Part shown: one piece after another, positions 51,495 to 60,065 of the stretch
How the letters are laid out: each line of letters begins with the position of its first letter
How positions within the stretch are numbered: the first letter of the stretch is position 1
Assembly (NCBI RefSeq): GCF_001971725.1
Contig: NZ_CP019388.1
Span: forward strand, 2,356,001-2,420,000
Source of the DNA: Winogradskyella sp. J14-2
GTDB lineage: Bacteria; Bacteroidota; Bacteroidia; Flavobacteriales; Flavobacteriaceae
DNA: 64,000 nt
Direction of reading: 5' to 3'
Translations under genes and position numbers: made by a program
The notes under the pieces: model-generated
Told to the model about the DNA's origin: nothing
What the model saw: only the letters and a program-made list of their open reading frames with translations
The model's database searches: none

Positions 51495-51528
51495 AAAGCC
51501 CTTTAGAATTTATAATTCAAAGGGCTTT
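51495..51528. terminator. Bidirectional terminator after clpX
   Basis: AAAGCCCTTT at 51495-51504 and AAAGGGCTTT at 51519-51528 pair. The inner GAATT/AATTC extends the stem. It lies between the convergent clpX and the broken T9SS gene. Confidence 0.85.
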
Positions 51529-51541
51529 AATGATGTTGTCT

Positions 51542-52771
51542 TTAAGAAACTGCCTTAAGCTTCTTTAAAGTAGACTTATTGAGTCTATCTTCAGCATAAG
51601 CCTTAGTTACATTAAGTTTAGATTCTCCTGAGCCAGGTAAATCAAACATGGCTTCGGTTAATATCTCTTCGCAAAGCGAACGTAAACCACGAGCACCAAG
51701 TTTATATTCAATAGCTTTTTCTACGATATAGTCTAAAGCTCCATCAGTGATTGTAAAATCTACCTCATCCATGGCAAACAACTTTTTGTATTGTTTTATA
51801 ATGGCGTTTTTAGGCTCTGTTAAAATTGCTCTAAGTGTATTAGCATCTAATGGATCCATATGCGTTAACACAGGTAAACGACCAATAATTTCAGGGATTA
51901 ATCCAAAATCTTTTAAATCTTTTGGGATTATATATTGAAGGATATTGTCATCGTCTACATTATCATCTTTTATAGAGCTATAACCAATGGCTTGCATGTT
52001 TAGTCGTTTGGTAATTACACGCTCTATGCCATCAAAAGCACCACCTGCAATAAATAAAATATGCTCTGTATTCACTTCTATAAACTTTTGGTCAGGATGC
52101 TTACGACCACCTTTTGGCGGAACATTAACAACAGTACCTTCTAATAATTTTAGAAGTGCTTGCTGTACGCCTTCACCAGATACATCTCTTGTTATTGATG
52201 GATTATCACTTTTGCGAGCAATTTTATCAATTTCATCTATAAAAACGATACCACGTTGTGCTTTCTCTAGATTGTAGTCAGCTGCTTGTAGTAATCGCGT
52301 TAAAATGCTTTCTACATCTTCACCGACATAACCAGCTTCTGTTAATACAGTTGCATCAACAATAGCCAGCGGTACATTAAGCATACGAGCCACGGTTTTT
52401 GCCATTAAAGTTTTACCTGTACCAGTTTGGCCTACCATAATGATATTACTTTTTTGTATTTCTATATCATCATCAGAAGGAGGTTGTAACAAACGTTTAT
52501 AATGGTTGTAAACAGCTACGGACATAACACGTTTGGTATATTCTTGCCCAATAATATACTCATCTAAAAAAGCCTTAATCTCTTTGGGCTTTCTTAGCAT
52601 GAGTTCGGCACTAAGCTCTGAGTTTCCTGTTTGCTTAGATTCTTCTATAACAATACCATGAGCTTGTTCTATACATCGATCACAGATATGTGCATCTAAA
52701 CCTGCAATTAATAAGTTGGTTTCTGGCTTTTTCCTACCACAAAACGAACACTCTAATTCTTCCTTTGCCAT
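51542..52771 (-). CDS. clpX: ATP-dependent Clp protease ATP-binding subunit ClpX
   Basis: A 409-residue AAA+ unfoldase. The N-terminal zinc domain has Cys8, Cys11, Cys30 and Cys33. The AAA+ core has Walker A GQTGTGKT (114-121), pore loop GYVG, Walker [10 protein letters not shown], sensor [12 protein letters not shown]-type and the C-terminal small domain. The ClpP-docking loop reads IGY in place of the usual IGF. It is the last gene of the tig-clpP-clpX set on the minus strand, 42 bases after clpP. A diverged copy of its 3' end lies 2.2 kb away. Confidence 0.97.
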   Translation of the reverse strand: MAKEELECSFCGRKKPETNLLIAGLDAHICDRCIEQAHGIVIEESKQTGNSELSAELMLRKPKEIKAFLDEYIIGQEYTKRVMSVAVYNHYKRLLQPPSDDDIEIQKSNIIMVGQTGTGKTLMAKTVARMLNVPLAIVDATVLTEAGYVGEDVESILTRLLQAADYNLEKAQRGIVFIDEIDKIARKSDNPSITRDVSGEGVQQALLKLLEGTVVNVPPKGGRKHPDQKFIEVNTEHILFIAGGAFDGIERVITKRLNMQAIGYSSIKDDNVDDDNILQYIIPKDLKDFGLIPEIIGRLPVLTHMDPLDANTLRAILTEPKNAIIKQYKKLFAMDEVDFTITDGALDYIVEKAIEYKLGARGLRSLCEEILTEAMFDLPGSGESKLNVTKAYAEDRLNKSTLKKLKAVS

Positions 52772-52813
52772 AATTTTGTTCTAATTTAGGGGTTTAGTCG
52801 TAAGTGGTTAGGT

Positions 52814-53488
52814 TTACTTGCGTTCTAAAACTTCATCAATCATTCCGTATTCTAAAGCTTCATTAGATCGCATCCAATAATCTCTGTCAGAATCTGTTTC
52901 TACTTGTTGGTAAGATTTGCCAGAATGGTTAGCAATGATGTTGTATAATTCTTCTTTTACTCTTAAGGTTTCCTTAACTGCAATTTCCATATCCTTAACT
53001 TGTCCTTGGGTGCCACTCATTGGTTGGTGAATCATTACACGAGAGTGTTTTAATGCGGAGCGTTTTCCTTTTTCGCCAGCACACAATAAAACAGCAGCCA
53101 TTGAGGCAGCTATGCCAGTACAAATTGTCGCCACATCTGGTTTTACAAACTGCATGGTATCATAAATACCTAAACCTGCATAAACAGAACCACCTGGCGA
53201 ATTAATATATATTTGAATATCTTTTGAGGCATCTACACTTTGTAAAAAGAGGAGCTGCGCTTGTATAATATTAGCTACCTGATCATTTACACCAGTGCCT
53301 AAGAAAATAATACGATCCATCATAAGGCGCGAAAATACATCCATGGCAACCGCATTCATTTGCCGTTCTTCAATAATATTTGGTGTAAGGTTGGTAGGGT
53401 ACATGCTGGTTATGATTTTGTCATAATGAGCACTATTAATCCCTTGATCTTTTATTGCAAACTTTTCAAATTCTTTTCCGTAATTCAT
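52814..53488 (-). CDS. clpP: ATP-dependent Clp protease proteolytic subunit ClpP
   Basis: A 224-residue serine protease with the Clp motifs: Ser129 in GIAASMAAVLL, His154 in RVMIHQPMSG, and the Asp in TDSDRDYWM. NSPGGSVYAGLGIYDTM forms the oxyanion loop. It forms the 14-subunit chamber that works with ClpX. The N-terminal propeptide is about 30 residues long. It lies between tig and clpX, the normal order. Confidence 0.97.
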   Translation of the reverse strand: MNYGKEFEKFAIKDQGINSAHYDKIITSMYPTNLTPNIIEERQMNAVAMDVFSRLMMDRIIFLGTGVNDQVANIIQAQLLFLQSVDASKDIQIYINSPGGSVYAGLGIYDTMQFVKPDVATICTGIAASMAAVLLCAGEKGKRSALKHSRVMIHQPMSGTQGQVKDMEIAVKETLRVKEELYNIIANHSGKSYQQVETDSDRDYWMRSNEALEYGMIDEVLERK

Positions 53489-53519
53489 TATTTTTTTAAT
53501 TTGTTTTTGTTTTAAAAAG

Positions 53520-53550
53520 AAGGCGTAAAAACGGTTAAGTTCTACGCCTT
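53520..53550 (-). terminator. Hairpin between tig and clpP
   Basis: AAGGCGTA (53520-53527) and TACGCCTT (53543-53550) form an 8-bp stem with a 15-base loop. On the minus strand T-rich sequence follows. It may lower transcription from tig into clpP. Confidence 0.5.
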
Positions 53551-53633
53551 AAAGATACTAATTTATTTTAGCTTCCTACTTTTGCAGTAATCACAATTTT
53601 TGCTCTTAGGGTGTACTCTTAAGAATGTTATAC

Positions 53634-54956
53634 TTAACTGTAGAATTCTTTAACAAAATCATCATAAGTGATGTCCTTTGTTTTTATATTGGCTTCGGCC
53701 TTATATAGGTTTAAAAGTTTTTGGCTCATTAATTGTTCTGATAGACGCTTAACCTCATCTTGGTTAGACATGATGCGCGCTGCTATATCTTCTAATTCTT
53801 TTTCTGAAGGGTTTAATTGACCAAATTGTGCCATTTGACCTTTAATCATTTCCATTGCATACGACTTTAATTCTTCAAACTGTACTTGTAAGTTATGATC
53901 TGCAATTAATTTTCCTTCTATAAGTTGGTAGCGCATGCTTTTTTCAGACTTTTCATATTCTTCTTTAGCCTCTTCTTCTGTCATTGGCTCCTCACCAGCT
54001 GTTTGCATCCATTTTTGAAGGAATTCTACAGGTAAATCAAACTTTGTGCTGTCTAATAAGTACTCTGTAACGTCGTTTAGTAATTTTTGATCTCCTTGTT
54101 GCTTAAATTGCTTTTCAGAATCTTCTTTAATTTTATCTTTTAGTTCTGTTACAGAGCTTACTGTTTTGGGTCCAAAAAGCTTGTCGAATAAGTCTTGGTC
54201 TAAGTCTGCAAGTTCTCTTTCGTTAATTTCAGAAACTTCGAAGTTTACTTTAGTATCTAATCCGTGGGCATCATCATGAGATACTTTTAAGAAGGTCATT
54301 AAATCGTGATCGTCATTAAAAAGACCTTTTGTTTTTAATTCAATTACATCGCCAACTTTAGCTCCAATAAATTTCTTTGGGTTTGTTTTTCCTTTTAACT
54401 TATCTAGAGTAATGGTTGCAACATTCTCGATACCTTCTTCTTCGTTAGCGAATTTACCAGTAATTTCAGAGTCTTTAGTTACTTCGGCTTGAGATACTAA
54501 TTTACCGTATTGCTTTTGGATGTGCTCAACTTGGTTATTAATCATCTTCTCGTCTGCAACAATGTTGTAATGGGTAATGGCTTTTTTGCCTTTAAGCTTA
54601 ACATCAAAATCTGGTGCTAAGCCTAATTCAAACTCAAAAGAAAAAGCATCTGCATCCCAGTCTAAGTCGTCTTGTGGTTTTGGTAATGGGTTACCTAAAA
54701 CGTCTAACTTTTCTTCAACCAAGTACTTTCCTATAGCATCTTGAAGTAATTTGTTTACCTCGTCAACTAATACAGCTTTACCGTATTGTTTTTTAACCAA
54801 GCTCATAGGAACGTGGCCTTTTCTAAAACCAGGGATATTTGCAGACTTGCGGTAATCTGATAAGATTTTTTCAACTTTATCGCTGTAATCTTCTTTTGCG
54901 ATATCTACTTTTACAACTGCATTTAATGCGTCGATGTTTTCTCTTGTAATATTCAT
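53634..54956 (-). CDS. tig: Trigger factor
   Basis: A 440-residue ribosome-bound chaperone. The N-terminal domain carries the ribosome-binding signature GFRKGHVPMSLVKKQYG (about residues 43-59). The middle PPIase-like domain (about 150-240) is poorly matched to the canonical FKBP pattern, which is usual in Bacteroidota. The C-terminal helical arms fill 250-440 (EEPMTEEEAKEEYEKSEKSMRYQLIEGKL). It catches new chains at the exit tunnel. It is first in the tig-clpP-clpX set. Confidence 0.94.
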   Translation of the reverse strand: MNITRENIDALNAVVKVDIAKEDYSDKVEKILSDYRKSANIPGFRKGHVPMSLVKKQYGKAVLVDEVNKLLQDAIGKYLVEEKLDVLGNPLPKPQDDLDWDADAFSFEFELGLAPDFDVKLKGKKAITHYNIVADEKMINNQVEHIQKQYGKLVSQAEVTKDSEITGKFANEEEGIENVATITLDKLKGKTNPKKFIGAKVGDVIELKTKGLFNDDHDLMTFLKVSHDDAHGLDTKVNFEVSEINERELADLDQDLFDKLFGPKTVSSVTELKDKIKEDSEKQFKQQGDQKLLNDVTEYLLDSTKFDLPVEFLQKWMQTAGEEPMTEEEAKEEYEKSEKSMRYQLIEGKLIADHNLQVQFEELKSYAMEMIKGQMAQFGQLNPSEKELEDIAARIMSNQDEVKRLSEQLMSQKLLNLYKAEANIKTKDITYDDFVKEFYS

Positions 54957-55032
54957 TATGCTTAGTAACTAAAATTGGGCTGCAAAAATACAACATTTTT
55001 CACAACCCTACAATAGTTTAAACGATTGACTT

Positions 55033-55383
55033 TTAGTCGGTTTTTTGCTCTTTAATAAGAGTGTGTAAGATAGATTGCAGAATGGATAATAGAATGCTAA
55101 AAAGTAAGGCTGTCCAAAAACTATTTACGGCAAATCCGTCAATTAATTTATCTGCCAAAAGAATTATTAATGCGTTAATGACCAAGAGAAATAACCCTAA
55201 GGTTAAAATGGTAACTGGTAAAGTGAATATTACTAAAATTGGTTTAACAAAAAGGTTAAGAATAGCCAATACAAGAGCAACGATAATTGCGCCAACATAT
55301 CCGTTAACAGTGACACCGCTAAGGAGGTGTGCAATTATAAAAACAGCAAGGGCGTTTAATAATAGTCTTATTAAAAAAATCAT
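55033..55383 (-). CDS. Phage-holin-like (DUF/YvlD type) membrane protein
   Basis: A 116-residue protein with four helices and the pattern FLIRLLLNALAVFIIAHLLSGVTVNGYVGAIIVALVLAILNLFVKPILVIFTLPVTILTLGLFLLVINALIILLADKL, typical of the YvlD-like 'phage holin 4' family. Despite the name there is no phage gene nearby and members are chromosomal membrane proteins of unknown role. It lies 21 bases upstream of the alpha/beta hydrolase stop, same strand as pdxJ. Confidence 0.9.
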   Translation of the reverse strand: MIFLIRLLLNALAVFIIAHLLSGVTVNGYVGAIIVALVLAILNLFVKPILVIFTLPVTILTLGLFLLVINALIILLADKLIDGFAVNSFWTALLFSILLSILQSILHTLIKEQKTD

Positions 55384-55404
55384 ATCATTAAGTTTTTAGT
55401 TCAT

Positions 55405-56169
55405 TTAATATAAGAAATTAATGACAGCATCATAAAAATCTTCTGGATTTTCTGCATGCAGCCAATGACCAGCATTAGATATGGATACAATTGTAGAATA
55501 TGGAAAATGACGATGAATAATAGCTTCATCTTGTTCTCCAATATATTCAGAGCGGTCCCCTTTTAGAAATAAGGTGTCTTTATTAAAGGTAGCATGTGTT
55601 GGCAATGCCTCTCCCACTTCTGAAACCTTTGCTTTTAAAACCGGTAAATTAATTCTTAAGGCCAGTTGTCCTTTTTCTACCCAGTATAAATTTTTAAGCA
55701 GAAACATACGAGTGCCAGCGTCTTTTACAAAATTGCTTAACGCCTTATCTGCTGCGCCTCGACTTTTAATTTCAGAAAAGTCTAAACTACTTAGGCCTTC
55801 TAAAATAGTGTCATGGTGAATGGGATAATAACGAGGAGAAATATCTGCAACTATAAGTTTACTTACTAGTTCAGGAAATAAAGTAGCAAAGCGCATGGCT
55901 GTTTTTCCTCCCATAGAATGGCCTAGTAAAACGATGTTGTTGAGGTTGTGTTCTTCACAATATGCCTTTAAATCTTCAGCCATCAATTCATAATCAAAAT
56001 CTTCAGAATGAAAGCTACGACCATGGTTGCGCTGATCTACCAAATGAACTTGGTAGTTAGATTCTGAAAACTGTTTGGCTAGCGTTTTCCAGTTGTCTCC
56101 CATGCCTAAAAAGCCATGCAGAATTACAAATGGTTTCCCTTTGCCTATAATGTTAGAATGTAAAATCAT
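55405..56169 (-). CDS. Alpha/beta hydrolase (YbfF-like esterase)
   Basis: A 254-residue alpha/beta hydrolase. The nucleophile Ser is in GHSMGGKTAM (about residue 92), the oxyanion region is HGFLGMGDNWK, the acid is likely Asp in FLKGDRSEYIG, and the final His is in SNAGHWLHAENPE. This is the pattern of YbfF-type acyl esterases. It overlaps pdxJ by 4 bases (ATGA) and so is translationally coupled to it. Substrate not known. Confidence 0.9.
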   Translation of the reverse strand: MILHSNIIGKGKPFVILHGFLGMGDNWKTLAKQFSESNYQVHLVDQRNHGRSFHSEDFDYELMAEDLKAYCEEHNLNNIVLLGHSMGGKTAMRFATLFPELVSKLIVADISPRYYPIHHDTILEGLSSLDFSEIKSRGAADKALSNFVKDAGTRMFLLKNLYWVEKGQLALRINLPVLKAKVSEVGEALPTHATFNKDTLFLKGDRSEYIGEQDEAIIHRHFPYSTIVSISNAGHWLHAENPEDFYDAVINFLY

Positions 56170-56879
56170 TTTAGTTTGTCTAAATACATTGTAATAACAT
56201 TTTTTGCGCCTAAATATAGGCTTTCAGAAATAAGTGCATGTCCTATAGAAACCTCTAAAAGGCCTGTGATATTTTCTTTAAAATATTTAATGTTGTCGAG
56301 CGATAAATCGTGGCCAGCATTTATACCAAGTCCCAGTGTATTTGCCAAACCAGCACATTCCATATAGGGTTTTATACCTTCTTTATTACCTATGCTAAAT
56401 TGATGAGCGTAAGATTCCGTGTAGAGTTCAATCCTTTCCGTACCTGTTTCTTTGGCACCTTCAATTTGATGTAAATCTGGATCTACAAATATTGAAGTCC
56501 TAATGCCATTGTTTTTAAACTCTTTAATAACATCTATTAAAAAATCTTTGTGTTTTATGGTGTCCCAGCCAGCATTAGACGTTATGGCATCTTCGGCATC
56601 TGGCACTAAAGTTACTTGAGTCGGTTTAACTTTTAAAACCATATCAATAAATTTAGGAATGGGATTGCCTTCTATATTAAATTCGGTAGTTACAATAGGC
56701 TTTAAATCGTATACGTCTTGGTAACGAATATGTCGTTCATCTGGTCTTGGGTGAACGGTTATGCCTTCGGCACCAAATCGTTGCGCATCTTTTGCAAATT
56801 GTACCACATTTGGTGTGTCTCCACCACGACTATTTCTTAGTGTTGCAATCTTATTAATGTTAACACTTAACTTTGTCAT
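56166..56879 (-). CDS. pdxJ: Pyridoxine 5'-phosphate synthase PdxJ
   Basis: A 237-residue TIM barrel that condenses 1-deoxyxylulose-5-phosphate with aminoacetone-phosphate in vitamin B6 synthesis. The motifs LSVNINKIATLRNSRGGDTPNV, GAEGITVHPRPDERHIRYQDV, VTLVPDAEDAITSNAGWD and LGLGINAGHDLSLDNIKYF are all present. A -7 box is seen just upstream on the minus strand. The divergent CBS-domain gene starts 92 bases away. The downstream hydrolase overlaps its end. Confidence 0.96.
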   Translation of the reverse strand: MTKLSVNINKIATLRNSRGGDTPNVVQFAKDAQRFGAEGITVHPRPDERHIRYQDVYDLKPIVTTEFNIEGNPIPKFIDMVLKVKPTQVTLVPDAEDAITSNAGWDTIKHKDFLIDVIKEFKNNGIRTSIFVDPDLHQIEGAKETGTERIELYTESYAHQFSIGNKEGIKPYMECAGLANTLGLGINAGHDLSLDNIKYFKENITGLLEVSIGHALISESLYLGAKNVITMYLDKLK

Positions 56880-56898
56880 TTTCGTAATTTTTAAGCTA

Positions 56899-56906
56899 CA
56901 AAAATA
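56899..56906 (-). promoter_or_regulatory. Candidate -7 box of pdxJ
   Basis: Minus-strand TATTTTTG (plus-strand CAAAAATA), 20 bases before the pdxJ ATG at 56879. Confidence 0.45.
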
Positions 56907-56932
56907 CAGAACTCATCTTGGGTTTTTGTTGT

Positions 56933-56940
56933 TATTTTTG
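56933..56940 (+). promoter_or_regulatory. Candidate -7 box of the CBS-domain gene
   Basis: TATTTTTG, 30 bases before the ATG at 56971, back to back with the pdxJ box. Confidence 0.45.
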
Positions 56941-56970
56941 ATTAATTTGCAAGATATTCAAACTAAAAAC

Positions 56971-57627
56971 ATGCAATTACAAGATTTTGTTATAAATGAT
57001 ATAAAACCACTTAATATCACTGATAAAATTGGTGATTTGCAAATGCTGTTTAATCAGCTAACATATTCACATGTGCCAATTCAAAATCAAGGTGTATATC
57101 TCGGTTGTATTTCAGAAACTGATGTACATTGTTTTGATAGTGCCGTGGCAATAAGTGATTGTAGTCATACTATAGAAGGGTTCTTTGTGAGATCTACAAC
57201 AAATTGGCTCGATGTGCTTGAGGCGTTTGCTCAAAATGATTCTAACATTATGCCTGTTTTAGGTGAAAAAAACACATACTTGGGCTACTACGAGCTCAAT
57301 GACATTATTCACCTTTTTAATGAAACACCTTTTTTTGCTGAACCTGGTGGTATACTTATTGTAGAAAAGGGAATCCATGATTATTCGTTTAGTGAAATAA
57401 GTCAGATTGTTGAGTCTAATGATGCAAAACTGCTTGGCGCATTTATATCTAAAATGAGTTCAGATTTAGTTCAAATTACCTTAAAAATCGGTAACTCGAG
57501 TCTTAACGATGTTATACAAACCTTTAGGCGCTATAGCTACAATATTATCTCAGGACACGAAGAAGATTCTTACATAGAGAGCTTAAAAGAGCGCTCAGAA
57601 TATCTTGACAAATACCTAAACATGTAA
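56971..57627 (+). CDS. CBS-domain protein
   Basis: The ATG at 56971 (MQLQDFVINDIKP) is chosen. The frame is open further upstream but runs over pdxJ and its promoter. The protein has 218 residues: a pair of CBS-like modules in the first 135 residues (IGDLQMLFNQLTYSHVPIQNQGVYLGCISETDV and NIMPVLGEKNTYLGYYELNDI) and an ACT-like C-terminal part (GGILIVEKGIHDYSFSEISQIVESNDAKLLGAF). CBS pairs bind adenosine nucleotides. It overlaps nadK by one base (TAATG), so it may regulate NAD kinase, which is inference. Confidence 0.85.
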   Translation: MQLQDFVINDIKPLNITDKIGDLQMLFNQLTYSHVPIQNQGVYLGCISETDVHCFDSAVAISDCSHTIEGFFVRSTTNWLDVLEAFAQNDSNIMPVLGEKNTYLGYYELNDIIHLFNETPFFAEPGGILIVEKGIHDYSFSEISQIVESNDAKLLGAFISKMSSDLVQITLKIGNSSLNDVIQTFRRYSYNIISGHEEDSYIESLKERSEYLDKYLNM

Positions 57628-58508
57628 TGATGAAAATTGCAATCTATGGCCAGAATTATACTAAAGATTCAACACAGAGAGCATTCGAAATCTTAGTTGA
57701 GGTTTTATTAAAGCACGATGTTAAAATTTTAGTGGAACTAGGTTTTTTAAGTCAGCAGTCCTCAAAACTTCAGAGTAATTCTCAAATAAATACGTTTTCA
57801 GAATTAGATAAAAGTTATGATTTACTTATAAGTATAGGTGGCGACGGTACCATATTAAGAGCCATAACCTATGTAAGGGATTTGGGTATTCCTATTGTAG
57901 GTATAAACACAGGGAGGTTAGGTTTTTTAGCTACTGTACAAACAGACGAAATAGAGACTGCACTTGCCGAAATTTTTAATGGAGACTATAAAATATCTGA
58001 GCGTACCTTGTTAAGTGTTACTACCCAGCCAGAGAATGCTAGTATTGGTGAAACTAACTTTGCCCTCAATGAGATAGCCTTAAGTAGAAAGAATACCACA
58101 TCTATGATTACTGTAGAAACACATCTTGATGGTGAGTATTTAACGTCGTACTGGGCAGACGGCCTAATATTGGCTACTCCAACAGGTTCAACCGGTTATT
58201 CTCTTAGTTGTGGTGGTCCTGTTATAACACCAGAGGCCAACAATTTTGCATTAACACCAATTGCGCCTCATAATTTAAGTGCAAGGCCTTTAATAATACC
58301 AGACAAAACAACGGTTAGTTTTAGAGTTGAAGGTAGGGAAGATCATTTTCTAATGTCTTTAGATTCTAGAATAGTTACACTGCCAAATACAACTACAGTA
58401 ACTATAGAAAAAGCAAGCTTTGGGATTAAGATGGTTGAGCGTTTAGAGGAAACCTTTTTAGATACCCTAAGAAAAAAGTTACTTTGGGGCGAAGATAGAC
58501 GCAATTAA
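57627..58508 (+). CDS. nadK: NAD kinase
   Basis: A 293-residue kinase that phosphorylates NAD to NADP. The GGDGT motif (ISIGGDGTILRA, about residue 70), the NE/D stretch in FALNEIALSRKNTTSMITV and the Gly-rich ATP/NAD site in TPTGSTGYSLSCGGPVITP are all there. The start codon overlaps the stop of the CBS gene. After it comes the DUF6089 gene with its own promoter. Confidence 0.97.
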   Translation: MMKIAIYGQNYTKDSTQRAFEILVEVLLKHDVKILVELGFLSQQSSKLQSNSQINTFSELDKSYDLLISIGGDGTILRAITYVRDLGIPIVGINTGRLGFLATVQTDEIETALAEIFNGDYKISERTLLSVTTQPENASIGETNFALNEIALSRKNTTSMITVETHLDGEYLTSYWADGLILATPTGSTGYSLSCGGPVITPEANNFALTPIAPHNLSARPLIIPDKTTVSFRVEGREDHFLMSLDSRIVTLPNTTTVTIEKASFGIKMVERLEETFLDTLRKKLLWGEDRRN

Positions 58509-58571
58509 GATCTTGTTTAGTACAATAAAAGCTTGTAAATACTGTTTATCTCTAAGACAATTTGTGTCAAG

Positions 58572-58603
58572 TTGTTATAGGCTAATCATAATTATTATAT
58601 TTG
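58572..58603 (+). promoter_or_regulatory. Promoter of the DUF6089-uppS-bamA operon
   Basis: TTG at 58572-58574, 21 bases, then TATATTTG at 58596-58603, a full match to the Bacteroidota consensus, 18 bases before the ATG at 58621. Confidence 0.6.
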
Positions 58604-58620
58604 CAAACTTTGAAAAATTT

Positions 58621-59310
58621 ATGAGGTATTTATTCCTAATTATTACAAGCATAATTTTTACACAAAATACTAATGCTCAAATTTATGAAGTTGGTGTATT
58701 TGCTGGTGGTAGTAATTTTATTGGCGATGTAGGTGCCACTAACTATATTTCTCCAAACCAGGTTGCTATAGGTGGTATTTTTAAGTGGAATAGAAGCCCA
58801 AGACATTCATACAGAGTATCTGTAATATTTTCAGATTTAGAAGGTGTTGATGGTAAATCAGATGATCCTAGAAGAGTTCAAAGAGGATATAAGTTTAATA
58901 CAAGTATTATAGAAATATCGGCTGGTATGGAGTTTACATTTTGGGATTTTGATTTACATACCACTGGGATAAAAGGAACACCCTATTTATACACAGGTAT
59001 CTCCATGGCTAACCATGAGAATTATTTTTTTACTCAAGACGGTCAATATACATCAGAAGATACTAGGAGCTGGGCGTACGGTATACCCATGGTTTTAGGC
59101 TATAAAACTAATATTAGCAATCATTTGGTATTGGCAGCCGAAATAGGTGCTAGGTATACGTTTTCTGATGAGCTAGACGGAAGCGTACCTGACAGTGAGC
59201 TTAGAGAACAGCTAAGCTTTGGTAATACAAATAGCAACGATTGGTATGTGTTTTCAGGAATTACCTTAACTTACACCTTTGGTAGAAGACCTTGCTATTG
59301 CAATTTTTAA
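58621..59310 (+). CDS. DUF6089 family outer-membrane barrel
   Basis: The ATG at 58621 gives a signal peptide (MRYLFLIITSIIFTQNTNAQ), whereas the upstream open frame crosses the promoter. The protein has 229 residues, about eight strands, and starts its mature part with IYEVGVFAGGSNFIGDVGATNYISPN and ends with YVFSGITLTYTFGRRPCYCNF, as in DUF6089 proteins that precede uppS in Flavobacteriaceae. Role unknown; the position before uppS and bamA suggests envelope upkeep. Confidence 0.87.
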   Translation: MRYLFLIITSIIFTQNTNAQIYEVGVFAGGSNFIGDVGATNYISPNQVAIGGIFKWNRSPRHSYRVSVIFSDLEGVDGKSDDPRRVQRGYKFNTSIIEISAGMEFTFWDFDLHTTGIKGTPYLYTGISMANHENYFFTQDGQYTSEDTRSWAYGIPMVLGYKTNISNHLVLAAEIGARYTFSDELDGSVPDSELREQLSFGNTNSNDWYVFSGITLTYTFGRRPCYCNF

Positions 59311-59311
59311 G

Positions 59312-60055
59312 ATGAGTTTAAAAGACAAAGTAAATAAAGAAAAACTTCCTAACCATGTAGCGATTATCATGGATGGCAATGGTCGGTGGGCAAAGCAACA
59401 AGGCCTAATGCGCGTTATAGGTCATGAAAATGGAACTAAAGCAGTGAGGCAAACTGTAGAAGCAAGTGCTGAGTTGGGTATAAAGAATCTAACACTTTAT
59501 GCTTTCTCTACAGAAAATTGGAACCGACCAAAACTAGAAGTACAAACCCTTATGAAGCTTTTGGTAAAATCATTAAAAAAAGAAATAAACACGCTGCAAG
59601 ACAACAATATTAAACTATCAGCCATAGGGTGCCTTCAAGATTTACCAAAAAAGGCACATCAAGAGCTACTCGATGTTATAGAAAAAACAAAAAACAATAC
59701 AAATATGACATTAACTCTAGCGCTAAGCTATGGTTCTCGCGAAGAAATTGTTAATGTTATTAAGGAATTATCTATTAAAGTTAAAAATAATATAATTTCT
59801 TCTGAAAGTATTGATGAATCAATTATAAATAAGCATCTTTACACGCAAAATTTACCAGATGTAGACTTGTTAATTCGTACTAGCGGAGAACAACGAATCA
59901 GTAATTTTTTACTGTGGCAAATTGCCTATGCTGAATTATATTTTACAGATATTTTATGGCCAGATTTTAACAAAGACCATTTGTACAATGCGCTTATAAA
60001 TTATCAAAACAGAGAACGAAGATTTGGAAAAACAAGCGAACAACTTACCCCATAA
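59312..60055 (+). CDS. uppS: Isoprenyl (undecaprenyl diphosphate) transferase
   Basis: A 247-residue cis-prenyltransferase starting at ATG 59312, one base after the stop of the previous gene. The motif VAIIMDGNGRWAKQQG (catalytic Asp), then TLYAFSTENWNRPK, LALSYGSREEI and the end DLLIRTSGEQRISNFLLWQIAYAELYF are diagnostic. It makes the lipid carrier for peptidoglycan and glycan export. The bamA gene follows 10 bases later. Confidence 0.96.
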   Translation: MSLKDKVNKEKLPNHVAIIMDGNGRWAKQQGLMRVIGHENGTKAVRQTVEASAELGIKNLTLYAFSTENWNRPKLEVQTLMKLLVKSLKKEINTLQDNNIKLSAIGCLQDLPKKAHQELLDVIEKTKNNTNMTLTLALSYGSREEIVNVIKELSIKVKNNIISSESIDESIINKHLYTQNLPDVDLLIRTSGEQRISNFLLWQIAYAELYFTDILWPDFNKDHLYNALINYQNRERRFGKTSEQLTP

Positions 60056-60065
60056 AAAAGTATCA

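Noticed and set aside
55033-55383. Phage holin, hence a prophage remnant
   Set aside because: The family name is misleading. No other phage genes are near and the neighbours are housekeeping genes.
56761-56970. Upstream extension of the CBS-domain gene
   Set aside because: It runs antisense over the start of pdxJ and its promoter. The ATG at 56971 follows a -7 box.
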